The notes under the pieces were generated by a model. That model was not told the DNA's origin. It saw only the letters and a list, made by a program, of their open reading frames with translations, and ran no database searches. From Membranipora membranacea (lineage: Eukaryota > Bryozoa > Gymnolaemata > Cheilostomatida > Membraniporidae), in the NCBI GenBank assembly GCA_914767715.1, contig OU612073.1, forward strand, positions 13,330,001-13,394,000: a stretch of 64,000 bases of DNA, written 5' to 3'. Positions 51,121-63,125 of the stretch are shown here, piece by piece (within the stretch, counting starts at the first letter, position 1; each line of letters starts with the position of its first letter). The translations under genes were made by a program, and so were the position numbers.

Positions 51121-53415
51121 AAATATAACTATAAATATTCCAATTCTAAATATATAATAGATAATTATCTGACCAGAAAAAGACCAGTAGCAGTGCCAAT
51201 AATTTGTATGGTATGTTATGATATATTATTCCTTACCTCACTTAATAAATTTAAATTATGATGAATGTTTTTATTTTTAGTTAGACCGTGTAATACCAAC
51301 ATACAACATCTGAACAAGCATGTGTTCATCAGTTTGGGTTCTTTGCAATACACAGCCTCTTGACTGGATTGGTTCCAACTAAGTCACAAGGTCAAGACAC
51401 TCCAGTGCAACAATCAGCAATGGTACCCTCCCCTGGAATGCTTTGGTGTTGCCAAAAATGCAGGTGTTTCCAACAGCTCAAGAATTCAAACACATGAGAC
51501 TGGTATAGGTGTTTAATTTTTTCCTTCCTTGTTGCTTGGACAGTACTATGACATGAAAAATGTATTGGACAGGTTGTGTGATTTATAGCTATACATTATA
51601 TATATATATAGCGTTAGCTACGAACTGAAAAGACTACCACTTATAGTCTATAACAAAAGACCAAACCTTTACCACGTTGACAGACTATATGATGAGTGAC
51701 GATAACTTGCTATCATTGTATCATGTAAGACTGTATTTTACCTCTTAAGGTTTGTCCTATCTGAAATATGCTATCACAACCCTTTAACATGGAACATTTG
51801 TTTAAAGGAAAGGTGCTCCCCTCACAAACAATTAGGAGAGATAATACCATTCTTAGATTTCATATATCTCTTATTTCTACCTAAAAGCGCATAGGCACTG
51901 GTAAAATGCATTTTTAAATCTTTCTAGGTATCAGTTGCAAGATAGCAGCGATGCATAGTTGAATTTACTGGCGTATGCTGCAGTAGCAGTGTCTATAATT
52001 TGTATGATCTGCTATGATACATTATTCCTTACCTAACAAATTTAAATTATGATAAATGTTTTTATTTATAGTTAGGTTGTGTGATACCAACATACCACAT
52101 CTGATCAAAAATGATTTCATCAGTTGGGGTTCTCAGCAATACACAGCCTCTTGTCTTGATGGGTTCCAACTGAGTCACATAGTCAACACATTCCATTGTA
52201 AAGATCAGCATGGTATCCCCCGCTGGGATGCTTTGGTGTTTCAAACAACTCAAGAATTCAAACACACGAGACAGGTACAGTAATTTTTCCTTTCCTGTTG
52301 CTTGGTCAGAATTATGACATGTTATAAGGCTTGAAACTTGATGTGCTCGGTGTAATAATGCATATCACATGCATTCAAGTTATAGGCTCCCTCTCTTGTG
52401 AAATGACACTGCACCATTTGGTCTTATATGTACAACTTCACGCCATGGCTCATCAAAGAAAAGTCTCTAGTTTCGAATGAAATTTTATTTGGAATATTTC
52501 GGTTGTCAAAGGTCTTTTCTAGCGGGACTGAGGGGAAAATCAGACTAAAAATTGAATATTTATCAATCAATCATCTTAATCATCAATATTCATTTTAGCA
52601 GTGACAACCGACTCTGGTTATAACCGAAATCACAGGTCTGATGATACTGAACAGTCTGATAACCATGCCGAGAATACGAAAAGTGATACAGAGTCTCCAT
52701 CATCACCTCTTATTATTTCCATCATTGGAGCCACTCTGAGCTTGCTGACAGTTGTTGCAATGTTGACTATTTCACTCCGTTATGAACTTAGGTAACATAA
52801 ATAGGTATCAGCATCAATACGAAAATTTAAATTTAAATATATGCGTAGTCAGTAATCTAAAAACTGTATTACACTAATCACAAAAAGGCAAACATATCTA
52901 CCCTTTGCAAAGAATTTATTTTTCGGCGGTTTTAGTTTGTTCGGAATTTGGGGTGCGAATAGGTGCCTGTGCATTAGATGATGAGATAATTGTATAAGGA
53001 CACCATCGGTCACCACAGCGCTAAATACTTGGCACCCCAACACACCAACAACATATCTATATACCTCCAGTTTGGTCTCATTAATCAACTGTTGGGCAAA
53101 CTATAGCTTGTAGGTGTCTCAAAATTTCTAAATATTTACAATCTTTTTTCCAGATCTAGAAACAGAGATAAAGCACCTGCCGGCCAAATAAACACTCAAC
53201 CGGGAGTACAAGGTACGTCAGCTCTCCGTTGCAGATTTAATCAACAACCTCACATGCCATATAGTAGTTCTAACAGGCATTGTAAGCCCTTGTGAAACAA
53301 TTGGACTGTTTATGTATTGTAATGTATTGTTTTGTAATTAATCATTATCATGAAATATGTTTGAAAAGCCAAAAAATTGATTTATGAAAATTTAAAATTC
53401 AACAAATCAGGTCCC

Positions 53416-54009
53416 CTAAAAATTGTAATTAATTACATGTTTGATATATACATCTCCCTCAGGTTTGCAGGAATATGTGCGAAGGCCACCAAAGTCTTTT
53501 GTATTCATTTCCATACTATTGGCATCGATGCATCCCATCAGGTTCAGCAGTCTGTTCAGTCTATTACCACGCATGTAGTCCTCTGGACAGAGCCGGCAGG
53601 CACACCTTCGGTCATCAAGAGCGAGATTGGCAAATATACTTATCTCGTCAGTGCCAAAATTATCTTGACAACTGTCAATGCAGTCAGAGAATGATATAAA
53701 CACTTTCTCCGTTTGGGCCAACCAATACATGTCTAAAAACGAATAATAGATGTTATCAATATCTTATACTATCAATTTGTGAAAGATCAACTTTAACGTA
53801 TGTATATGTTAGCAAATAAAGTATGCAAGCTAAGCAATTTAAAAAAGTAGACATAGATGACTTAGGTTTTCAAAGAGTGCATGCAGCTCCCATAAGAACT
53901 CACCTGGTTTTTGAGTAGAAAATCGATTACAAGTCCGTAGTCCAGCTTTTGCATGATGTAATGAGATGATGGCAAGAGTTACAACGAAAATTAGTCTAGT
54001 TCCTCTCAT
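53416..54009 (-). CDS. nested CPEDY-family cysteine-rich secreted protein, unit D
   Basis: Two exons on the minus strand in intron 7 of receptor D. Exon 1 (54009-53904) starts MRGTRLIFVVTLAIISLHHA and ends CCAG/GTGAG in phase 1. Exon 2 (53732-53416) runs from DMYWLAQTEKVF to a stop after HVINYNF. The product has 140 residues with eight cysteines after the signal peptide, including CACRLCPEDYMRGNR, MGC and SCKPEGDVY. It stays open although the surrounding receptor is damaged, as in unit A. Closest to the pseudogene at 9.5-10.1 kb. Confidence 0.85.
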
Positions 54010-54101
54010 ACTTCATCAAAACTAAAACTGGAAAACAAAATCAATTCTTATCAATGATAGATCACTCTGTGTTGTGATTTACATAGAAAGATTTCTTTAT
54101 T

Positions 54102-54125
54102 TTTATATGATTGGAGGACTAATCC
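54102..54125 (-). promoter_or_regulatory. promoter of nested gene D
   Basis: The minus strand has GGATTA (54120-54125) followed by ATATAAAAA (54102-54108 region) about 95 bp before the ATG at 54009. The CCAAT box seen in units B and C is not preserved. Confidence 0.5.
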
Positions 54126-55218
54126 AAGATGTATTGATCCGTGCTCGTTGTGGTTTTGTTAAGAAGGTTACAAATTTGTGGTGATAGATTCACGTATCAT
54201 AATGGCAATGGGGACAGTATGGCAGATAGTTAAAACCTCATTTGATACAATCTTAGTATGCATGCAATCTTTTGACGGCAAGCTCGAGGGTAAAATGTTA
54301 ATAATGCAGTCAATGTTTTTTTGAAGCGTCTTATCGCCAAGAAATATCAAATTAGTGGTATTCTTGTAGTCCACCCCTGTTTGTATGTTGCTCAAGTAAG
54401 CGTTCCCGCATAACTTCTGTTTTGTGTGGCTGCCTGAAAAGGCTAGGTTGAAGTGATGTGATAAAGTTAGCTTTGAATGAATTGTGTAGAGTAAAATCCC
54501 TGTTCCAATGATTATCTTATTTCAAATATAATTTACTGGATGAACTAGTTGCAATGGTTGATTTTGAGGTATAATAAAATGATGATTAAGAGTGTGATAT
54601 TCACCTGGTTGTACACAGGTACATGATTTAATTTTTGACCATCATGAAGCCAAAAGTCAAAAATTCTTTTAATACTGACATCCTTCTTTTTTTTATTTAG
54701 ATTTCAACGAAGAGACTAATAGAGAGAATAGAAAAGATTCTGTGTCAGATTATGAATTTATAGAGAAAACTGATCCTTATCTGGATTATTGTGAGATAGA
54801 CGAGTACAATATGATGAGTGATATAAACCGAAGCATCTCTGTGTGTGACTCCAAAAGATCTGAAACAACAACTGGGGAGAACACCAATACAGACTTGGTC
54901 TCTGAACTGTCATTTCCTGAGAACTTAAAAGTTCCTTCTTCAGATTTGTTAAACTCTATCTCGCGAGAATTTAGTAAAAGAGGTGTAAATATACATAACA
55001 AACTAAATTGTTCGGAGTTCTCTGACAAAGTTAGACCAAATTATGTAGCAAAAGGGAAGATGCCTAAAACACCTCCGATGCCTTGTCGGGAGTCCAGAGG
55101 CTTGCGAGTCCTTGCCCACAGACCACAAACAATTGTGGCTGAGGTGCATATAAACAGTTCTGAAGCAGAGCACAATAAAATTCTACAAACTGGGCATCAA
55201 CATCAACCTGTCCAGTAA

Positions 55219-57654
55219 AGAGGGTCTGAGGTACGAGTGCAAACCAACATAGCAGCTCGGCAATCACAATAAGTGCTGATCAAGGAAAATACCAATCAAA
55301 TAATCAAGAAATACCTACACCACAAGTTAGAAGCTGTGATTTTGAAGATGCTCTCAGTGTTTACCAAGTTTATACCCTTGATGGTCATGAAATGTATGTT
55401 TTTTGATAAAATGTAAGGAAGATACAAGATGAATTGTTTTCAATCCGATTAGTTATGCATTTGGCTGTTCGGTAAAGCTGGAGTGCAAGTTATTTCCTGA
55501 TTTATGCGTAACAAAAAAAATGAACACAGAAAACACATGAGATAGCAGATGGGCTGAATCACATTTTTTGCAGTTGACGTAATAAGTGGTTTTCACAATC
55601 TTACTAATCCAGAGATCTGTGGTACACTCGGTGTCAATCACTGTAACACCTCTAAGATCTTTATGGATAAGGAACATCATTTTGATCTCATTTACCTCAA
55701 CATTGTATCTTGCAACTCTTTTTTGTATTTTTCTGGCCAATTCTCTATGATAACGGCATTGTTATGGGGTTTAATAATAATGGAAGTCCAAAGCTATTGA
55801 ATAGGATCTAATACTATTTCAGATTTTTAGTATTCTCTTTCAACCTTATAGCCTCCGAAGCAACTGCTATCGAATTTACCAATAAAATTGATTCCCTAGT
55901 CAAAAAATGTAATCACAAGCACAGTGCTAACCTAACACTTGATGACTATGACTCTTGATAGAAATATTTTGCAGATTATGATCATAATTAAGCTGAATAC
56001 AAGGATGTGCTTTATCCTTTGTTGTGCTTACCATTATATCTGATTGGTCGACTGGTATTATTGTTATGCAAATTAATAGGACTTTATTTGTGTGTGGGTT
56101 TCCTGCTTATGCGAAATAAGAGGCTTACAAAAGGATGTCAAGTTTTCACCTTAATCCATGCAACAGGTATTTGACTGCTCAGGGTTAATAGGCAGGTGGT
56201 AAATTCAGAATTTTTTGCATTTGATGTAATTGTGAATTTCCACAATGAATGTTCTTATGGTCGATGGTTTGGTAGCCCCCTGAGTTGCGGATGAAGCTAC
56301 TCATCTTAGTCCCATACTGTTGCAATTGTAATGCCATTAGTCATCTCTTCGAAAATAATGTGCATGTGTATATAAAAACCCATATCCAGTGCCTCATATC
56401 ACTTTTCAAAAAGTGTTTTGGAAGGAAATAGAAGATGCGGCTGATCACAGGCCTGTGTTCTACCACCAGATGAGGGTGTGCTAAATATATTTTTTGTCTG
56501 ATATGTGCCATGAAAGCTTGAAATAGAATAAAAATTTGAAAAATAGCTTAATTTAGCCATATATATCAATGTGGCTGAGTGGCTAATGTTCTAGTACGGC
56601 CAAAATTCAAATCCCGGCTGAAACAAGAAAAAGAAGCAGCGAGGTGCATACTTTATAAATATATCACTTTTTTTTACATGCTTGTTGCACGAGAGGCCTA
56701 AGTTCAAATCCCGGTGAAGGCAGATTTTATTTACATAATATCATCTATTTACTACTTGATGGTTTATCTTGTTGTTTTAGTACCCATTTATTACTAATTA
56801 CACACTACATTATTGAATTTAAACACCTGGTTTTCGCACCGCACAAGCTTCAGCAGCCCAGCGTGGTTGAGCAGATTGAGTGTTTGATCTCAGCCCGAGT
56901 TCAAATTCTGGTGAGGCCAGATTAAAAAAGCAAGGAGGGAGCAAGGGGAGCACCCCTAATTTTTTTATAATATATTTATAAATATCCCACAATTAAAACA
57001 TGCATGTTGCGCTATATTCTATGGCTGTATTCAGTGAAAATAGATCTGGGGAAATTCTGCCACATAATAGGACAACGATACTCTGTCTGTTTACCTCATA
57101 GATGGCATGGAAAGGATAGCCATTTCAATTTGCACATAATAATGACATCGCACTTGGCCATCCATCATAAACTCAATCGACAACCTGAGTGTATTTCATC
57201 AACACCCCTGAAGTTTGTGGCAACTATGATCGGGCATTTCTAGTTTTATTTTTGCCATATAAGCCATTATATCAGCATTACCAAATGATTAACTAAAATA
57301 TCTAGTCATTATCTGTAAATGGGAATGTATACTATGATAATCATGGCAATCATAACCGTTCTCATATTGAAATACATATAGGCCTATGATAATAAACATT
57401 TTAGGTGTGGCATTTAAACACTGTTTTATGAGTAATGAGTTTATGTTTGAGTTTCATAAATTTGTATTTTTTGAGACAAGAAATTAATTACTTGAAGATG
57501 TGACTTGCTGTTCATGTATTGTTTATTGATCACAGTTTATGGATTTAAAATAAATAATTTAGTCATTTTTCAATATCTACCGTAATATCAATGCAACAGC
57601 TGAATGAAAATATCGCTACATATTACTAGAATTGTGCACAAACGGGTAGAAACT
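55219..57654. other. spacer after unit D
   Basis: It opens with sequence homologous to the C-terminal part of the receptor C tail (CDFEDALSVYQVYTL near 55334-55378). A GTAAAG donor in the last codon before the D stop and an AG at 55331 could splice this back in frame. Both post-receptor blocks follow (about 55490-55665 and 56020-56250), then tRNA-like modules (56.57-56.93 kb) and spacer sequence shared with 35.4 and 44.9 kb. No independent gene seen. Confidence 0.55.
56570..56930 (+). repeat. three tandem tRNA-like SINE modules
   Basis: Module 1 has TGGCTGAGTGG (56572-56582), a perfect A box, and TTCAAATCCCG about 30 bases later. Module 2 (near 56695) keeps only AAGTTCAAATCCCGG. Module 3 (near 56860) has TGGTTGAGCAG and GAGTTCAAATTCTGG. 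Short AT-rich stretches separate them. None folds into a convincing functional tRNA, so these look like tRNA-derived SINEs or serial insertions. Confidence 0.55.
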
Positions 57655-57895
57655 AATTGAATGCAAACTAGGCATCAAAATCAGCCGGTCCAGGAAAGAG
57701 GGTCTGAGGCACGAGTGCAAACCGTCATAGCAGCTCAGCAATCACAATAAGTGCTGATCAAGGAAAACACCAATCGATCAATCAAGAAATACCTACACCA
57801 CAAGTTAGAAGCTGTGATTTTGAAAATACTATCAGTGTTTACCGAGTTTATACCCTTGATGATCATGTAATGTATTTTTTTTTATAAAATGTAAG
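57655..57895 (+). pseudogene. orphan fragment of a receptor tail exon
   Basis: This segment matches the 3' part of the receptor tail exon of unit D (55185-55410) almost base for base: the CAAACTAGGCATCAA region, the intervening CAATAAGTGCTGATCAAGG, and CTGTGATTTTGAA leading to SVYRVYTLDDH. No upstream exons accompany it. The first post-receptor block follows at about 58005-58165 and the second at about 58518-58750, so a unit end was duplicated here without the rest. Confidence 0.75.
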
Positions 57896-59930
57896 CAAGA
57901 TACAAGATGAAATATTTTTCTTCTGATTAGTTGTTCATTTGGCTGTTCTGTAAATCTGTAGTGCCAGTTATTTTTTTGGTAAGAAATGGATCGCTTTTCC
58001 TGATTTATGCGTAGTAAAATAATTGATCCCAGAAAACACTTGTTAATGCAGATGGATTGAATTAACTTTTTTTGCAGTTGAAGTAATAAATGGTTTTCAC
58101 AATCTGAATAATCCAGAGCTTTGTGGTGTTGCTTCGTGTCAAACACAGTAACACCTCTTAATGGATAAGATATATTTATCTCATTTATTATCACATTGTA
58201 TTTATGCATCAATATTTTATTGTATTTGTCTCGGCAATTTTCTATGATTATGGCATTGTTTTGTAGTTAAAAATAATAAAAGTCCAAAGCTATTGAATCA
58301 GGCAAATACTATTTCAGGGTACCCTTTCAATCTTATAGCTTCCAAAGCAACTGCTATCAAATTTACCAATAAAATAAATCCGCTAGTAAAATAATTGTAA
58401 TCACAAGCACAGTGCTACTCTATCACTAACTTGATGACTATGACTCTTGATAGAAGTATTTTGCAGATTATGATAATAATCAAGCTGAATGCAAGGATGG
58501 ACGTTATCCTTTGTTCTGCTTACCATTCATCTGATTGGTCGACTGGTATTATTGTCATGCAAATTAATAGGACTTTATTTGTGTACACATTGTGCTGTGG
58601 GTTTCCTGCTTATGTAAAATAAGAGGCTTAGAGGATTGTCAAGGTTTTACCTTAATCCATGCAAGAGGTATTTGTCCGCTCATGGATAATAGGCAGGTGG
58701 TAGATTCAGAATTTTTTGCATCTGACGTAATTGTGAATTTTCACAATGAATGTTCTTATGGTCGATGGTTTGGTAACGCCCTCAGTTATGGATAGAACTA
58801 CTTACCTTTGACCCATCCTTTTTATACTGTTATTTCATCATTCGTCCCATTGAAATTCACTACTATAGTAAATAAGCCGTTGTCTTGAGATGACCAACAT
58901 TTTGACTGAAAACCTTGTGTAAATCTCTGTAAATAGGAAGGTATGCCAAGATCATCCTGTCACAACTTTTTTGATCAGGCCTCAAAGCTAAAACTCCAAG
59001 TAGATGATCTCGACAGCCTTATGACTAAGCGTACCAAAACACTTGCCCTCCGATATATCCATGACGATGGCCACTTTATGAACAATTTTCTTGCTTAATG
59101 CCCCTCAGGCAGGTATCGAACAATTAAACACAGAAGTGCCCTTGGTAAAGACTGTTTTTCGAGGCATGCTATCCATATTTTAAATGATATTCTCTTTTAA
59201 TCATCCATCAGTGTTTAATCTTATTTTTCCTTGTATGTGCTGGCTCCTTTTCAGTATGAACACCCTTATCTCGCAACAAATTTTTTTATGTTAGTGATAG
59301 AATACAATCAATCAATCAATCAAACCTAACCCTTCACATATGAATATGACAATACAATATCTTAGGAGTAGCATTTACACACTGTTTAATGAGTAATGAG
59401 TTTATGTTTGACTTCCTAAATCTGTTTTATTTGAGGCCAAAATCAAATACTTGGAGATGTGACTTGTGGTACATACATAGTTTTTTTATCACAGTTTATT
59501 GATTCAAAAAGAAATATTATAGTCATTTTTCAATATCTACTATAATATCAATGCAGCAGATGAATGAACTACAAAATTGTAACAAAATAAATCATATCAA
59601 TATAATATCGCTACATATTACTAGAATATCACATTTATTTAGAATTATGCATAAAAGCAGGAAGCAAGCTGACAAAAAACTGCTCCATTTATTGCAAATA
59701 AGGATCCCACATATGTTACAGAAGATTAGGTGGTATTTTGCTGCCACATAATAGGTGTAGATTGTTCTTCAGGCGGCGAATCGGGAAGATTATGATTGAG
59801 AAATCCTTCACCTCCGACACAATCGGGGATGCCTAAAAGATGACTAGACTCATATCACCACAAATGATTGGCCCTATGAATAGAAAGTGAATGGCATTTA
59901 GTTAGCCAAAGTTTATCTTGGTGTACCTTT
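57896..59930. other. duplicated unit-end spacer with a retroelement-like tail
   Basis: It contains the fifth copies of both post-receptor blocks. At about 58960-59320 there is a segment ending in CAATCAATCAATCAATCAA, typical of the 3' end of non-LTR elements or SINEs. Then, at 59370-59830, comes another copy of the spacer seen at 35.4-36.1 and 44.9-45.7 kb. No gene seen. Confidence 0.55.
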
Positions 59931-60090
59931 ACCTTTACCAGTGCCAGTGCTAGAACCGACCCAAGTGCCAGTGGCAGCACCAGTGCCAATACCTATACCA
60001 GAGCCAATTCCTGTACCAGTGCCAGTACCAGCACCTGTAAATACACTAGAACCAAGGCATACACCAGTGCCAGTACCTGATTCAGTGCCA
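59930..60090. repeat. CCAGTG/CCAGTA minisatellite in the left arm
   Basis: About 25 six-base units. Both strands stay open across it, giving PVPVPV-like and GTGTGT-like translations that are repeat artefacts. The window ends inside the inverted copy (63980-64000). Confidence 0.85.
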
Positions 60091-62029
60091 AAATACTTAC
60101 AAGCGTTGCCAAGAATTGCCAAACATGACAATATTCTATCATGTATAGGGAACATGTTATGAAACAAAAAACAGCCTCTGTTCACATCAATGCTTTGCCC
60201 TAGCAGTGAACGAAAAACCCAGGGACTATAAGGGTCTAGAGTATATTATCTCCCCTGTAATAGATTCACACTCAAATGATGATCCACAGTATAACAGCAA
60301 GCCTAGCCCAGGGATGCCTAGGACAGTTACAAGGCAGCTCTACTGACACTCCAGAAAATTACTTCAACCAGGATTAGTGTAATTAGTAAGAGGATGCAGT
60401 GATTAGTAGTGAACAAAAAATGATATTCTGGCATTTCTTTCTGCAATCTATCATTGACCTAAGTGTTTCAGAAAAAACAGAATTTTTGTAAAGATGATCA
60501 TTGTGTCAGCAGGGTGGCTTGTTTCGAACTATTCCCTGTCCTAATCTTATGAAAGATCATGGTGGATCTTTCCAGTACCGGTATGGAAGGTTTGAATAAC
60601 AAGCAAAAAATTGATGCAGCACTTTCAGCTTTGCATGCCATGTGGTGTATCAAAGCTGTTTAAATATCATGGTTGTATTTTGCTATCAGCATCAACCACT
60701 AAAATATGAACCACCATGATTAACAATGAATAACCCACTACAGCGAACACATTGTTCTTCAACTAGTGGTCAAGCCCAAGAATCTGAAATACTCTGTCAA
60801 AATGGAGTAGATAATATATTCGCTGTCTCTCGTTAGGCATAGGCAATTGAATCATGGTACCTTATGGAACTTACTTGAAATAGATAGTTTGTTGCGCTGA
60901 ATATGAAGGCATGGGTTGGTGTTGGATGACTAATTAAAACCAACTTAAACCTTCTTTCAATACCTGCCTATTTATAATGTAAACTAATTGCCAAAACAAA
61001 GGGTCTAGAAGGGTCTTGCGTATTTTGTCTCCCCTGTTATGTATCAACACTAAAATGTCTTTGACTACTCAAACTTGGTTCAATACTGTTTTTTGATGAG
61101 ATCTATTCCTGGTTCTATACTTCGAATATTTAAGTAATTTGACTCCTCAACATTTTCCCTCTTTGAATGAAAATTAATTTACATAAATCAAAATTAGCAT
61201 TGGTGGAAGTGTGATTCTACCTTCACTAACAAAAGTAAGAAGCCACTTTAGGCACATAGTATATCATTTTAAACCAACAGTTATGGCAAACTATATCTGC
61301 AAGAATAAACATAACCTGTTTTGAAATTTCTGGTAATCAAATTTGCTCAGCCATTCCACATTTGATAAAATGACGCAACGTCATCCAATCACATATTTGA
61401 TGAGCTATTAATCACCAGTAGCTCGGCAACTTTCGTAAAGTATATATGGTAAATATTTGCTGACCCCTGTGTCTCTACAAGCATATCATGTGGAATCAAA
61501 GAACTTCCAACTCCAACTTCCAATTTCCGACTGTTTACCTACTCTCGGGTTTTTCAAGTGTTCATACTATGTTAACTGTGTCTATACAAGGCTATCAAAA
61601 CATAAGGTAAGTTCATGTGTATCAGGAGGATTTGTGCAGGTAGAAAATTAGAGATGAATTATTCTAGACACGCAAATGTTATGCAGCAAAACTGTCACTA
61701 ACCTTTAGATGCAAATCATGTTTATCAACTTTCTTAACGTCTTCAAAATTTCAAAATTTGCTTGCTCAGGGCAGCATAGCCAATGCGTTTGCTCTGATTG
61801 TGTGAGTCGGCATCAGAGCCAATGGCAGGTCATATGGTACTTTTCTGAAGGTACCTCATCATTTGTAGAAAGAAGCGTTGAATAGAAGTCACTGAAGGGA
61901 GAACGAGGGGCATCCGTACTGAAGTTTTTACCCTGTTGTTTTAACTTGATACTTGATCAGTTGCCAAAAAAGTAGTACTTACTAACAGAGACTATTATTT
62001 ATAGTATCTGATTATAAGTGTAGACTTCG

Positions 62030-62105
62030 GGTCAATAGGCCACTGCCAAAAGCCAACTGGCCATAAAGCCACTGGTTTAAAAGCTACTGGCCATAAAGCC
62101 ACTGG
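62030..62105. repeat. GCCACTGGCCATAAA repeats, left inner arm
   Basis: Three to four copies of a unit of about 15-18 bases, inverted relative to the longer array at 62945-63125. Confidence 0.75.
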
Positions 62106-62944
62106 GAGATCCGACCAACCCTTTGCAAATAAATATTTTAAATGACTCCACCCGAGCATCTTCTCACACATTTCTTCTGTACCGCAACCCAAAATTAATA
62201 AATAAAACTGTATCTTGATGAACAAATTAAATTGATCACAAGCAAACATTCAAAACATTCAGCACATTTAGATTGAATCAATGCCGTTCTGAGAAGAGAA
62301 AGCAGCGTAGCTTTTTTGATTTTTTTTTGTAATGTTACAATAATTCGTATTCACAGGGAAAGATTTTTAGTATCATTTTCACCCAATGCACCCTGTGATC
62401 CATTTTGATTATAACATGGTTATATCGGATCTGATTCTTAACAAAAACTAAACTATCTTGCGAACAATACAAGCTTCCACCTAATTCTATCTCTGCATCC
62501 ATCGAATGTTTTTTTATTATTGATGACCAACAAACCCAACCGGATCAACTTGATCGCTATTGCTTAAAGTTTTGTAACCTGATCACTGACTTTTTTGTTG
62601 TTCCAAGTAGGATATGTGCTTGGCGTGTGGCATATCAAAATCAAAAAAGCTATGCCGCAGTCTCTTCCCACAGCGGCATTGCTTTGATCTAAAAGTGCTG
62701 ACTGTTTGCTTGTGATGACTTTCATTTGTACATCAAGATACATTTTAAAGTATTAATTTGGTACAGTACAGAAGTAATGTGTGAGAAGATGTCCGGGTGG
62801 AGTCATTTAAAATAATTATTCGCAAAGGGTGGGTGGGATCTTTTCTAACTTTGTTAAAATGGGAATCAGTGAGTAGAAATAAAAAAATCATTGATAAATG
62901 GCATATCAACAGCTAGAATTTTGTGTTTTTATTATGTAACCATT

Positions 62945-63125
62945 GAACCAGTGGCTTTTTGGGCAGTGGTTGTTTGGACAGTGGCCTTATGACCAGTGGC
63001 TTTTTGGCCAGTGGCCTTTGGGTAGTGGCCTTTTGACCAGTGGCCTTATAACCGGTCGCCTTTTGGCCAGTGGCCTTATGACCAGTGGCCTTTTGGCCAG
63101 TGGCTTTATGGCCATTGGCTTTTTG
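62945..63125. repeat. CCAGTGGCCTTTTGG repeats, right inner arm
   Basis: Ten or so copies of a 15-16 base unit (CCAGTGGCCTTTTGG and CCAGTGGCCTTATGA variants). The frame rich in QWLFGQW across it is produced by the repeat. The array is more than twice as long as its inverted partner in the left arm. Confidence 0.85.

Larger units (their letters stand above)
48206..55218 (+). pseudogene. receptor D: damaged ITAM-tailed receptor with duplicated sushi exon
   Basis: Exons: 48206-48207, 48791-48858, 49090-49455, 50549-50937, 51281-51502, 52072-52274, 52602-52791, 53154-53212 and 54701-55218. The signal peptide, first domain, membrane exon (PLIISIIGATLSLLTVVAML), basic exon and tail (YEFIEKTDPYLDYCEI, YNMM, PPMPCR) are intact. 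The CUB-like exon has a stop near 50668 at a small CATTAAA duplication and its donor reads CCGGAATG in place of CAGGTATG. The sushi exon is present twice: the first has TGA for the second cysteine, the second has a one-base loss before W-PP-C. The TATA box is missing. Because domain exons are phase 1-1, skipping exons 4 and 5 would leave an open product, so some expression cannot be ruled out. The first cysteine of the six-cysteine domain is also lost (VSNSS). Confidence 0.75.

Noticed and set aside
59913-60185. Open frames with PVPVPV or GTGTGT repeats on both strands
   Set aside because: Produced by the six-base minisatellite; no start context or flanking domain.
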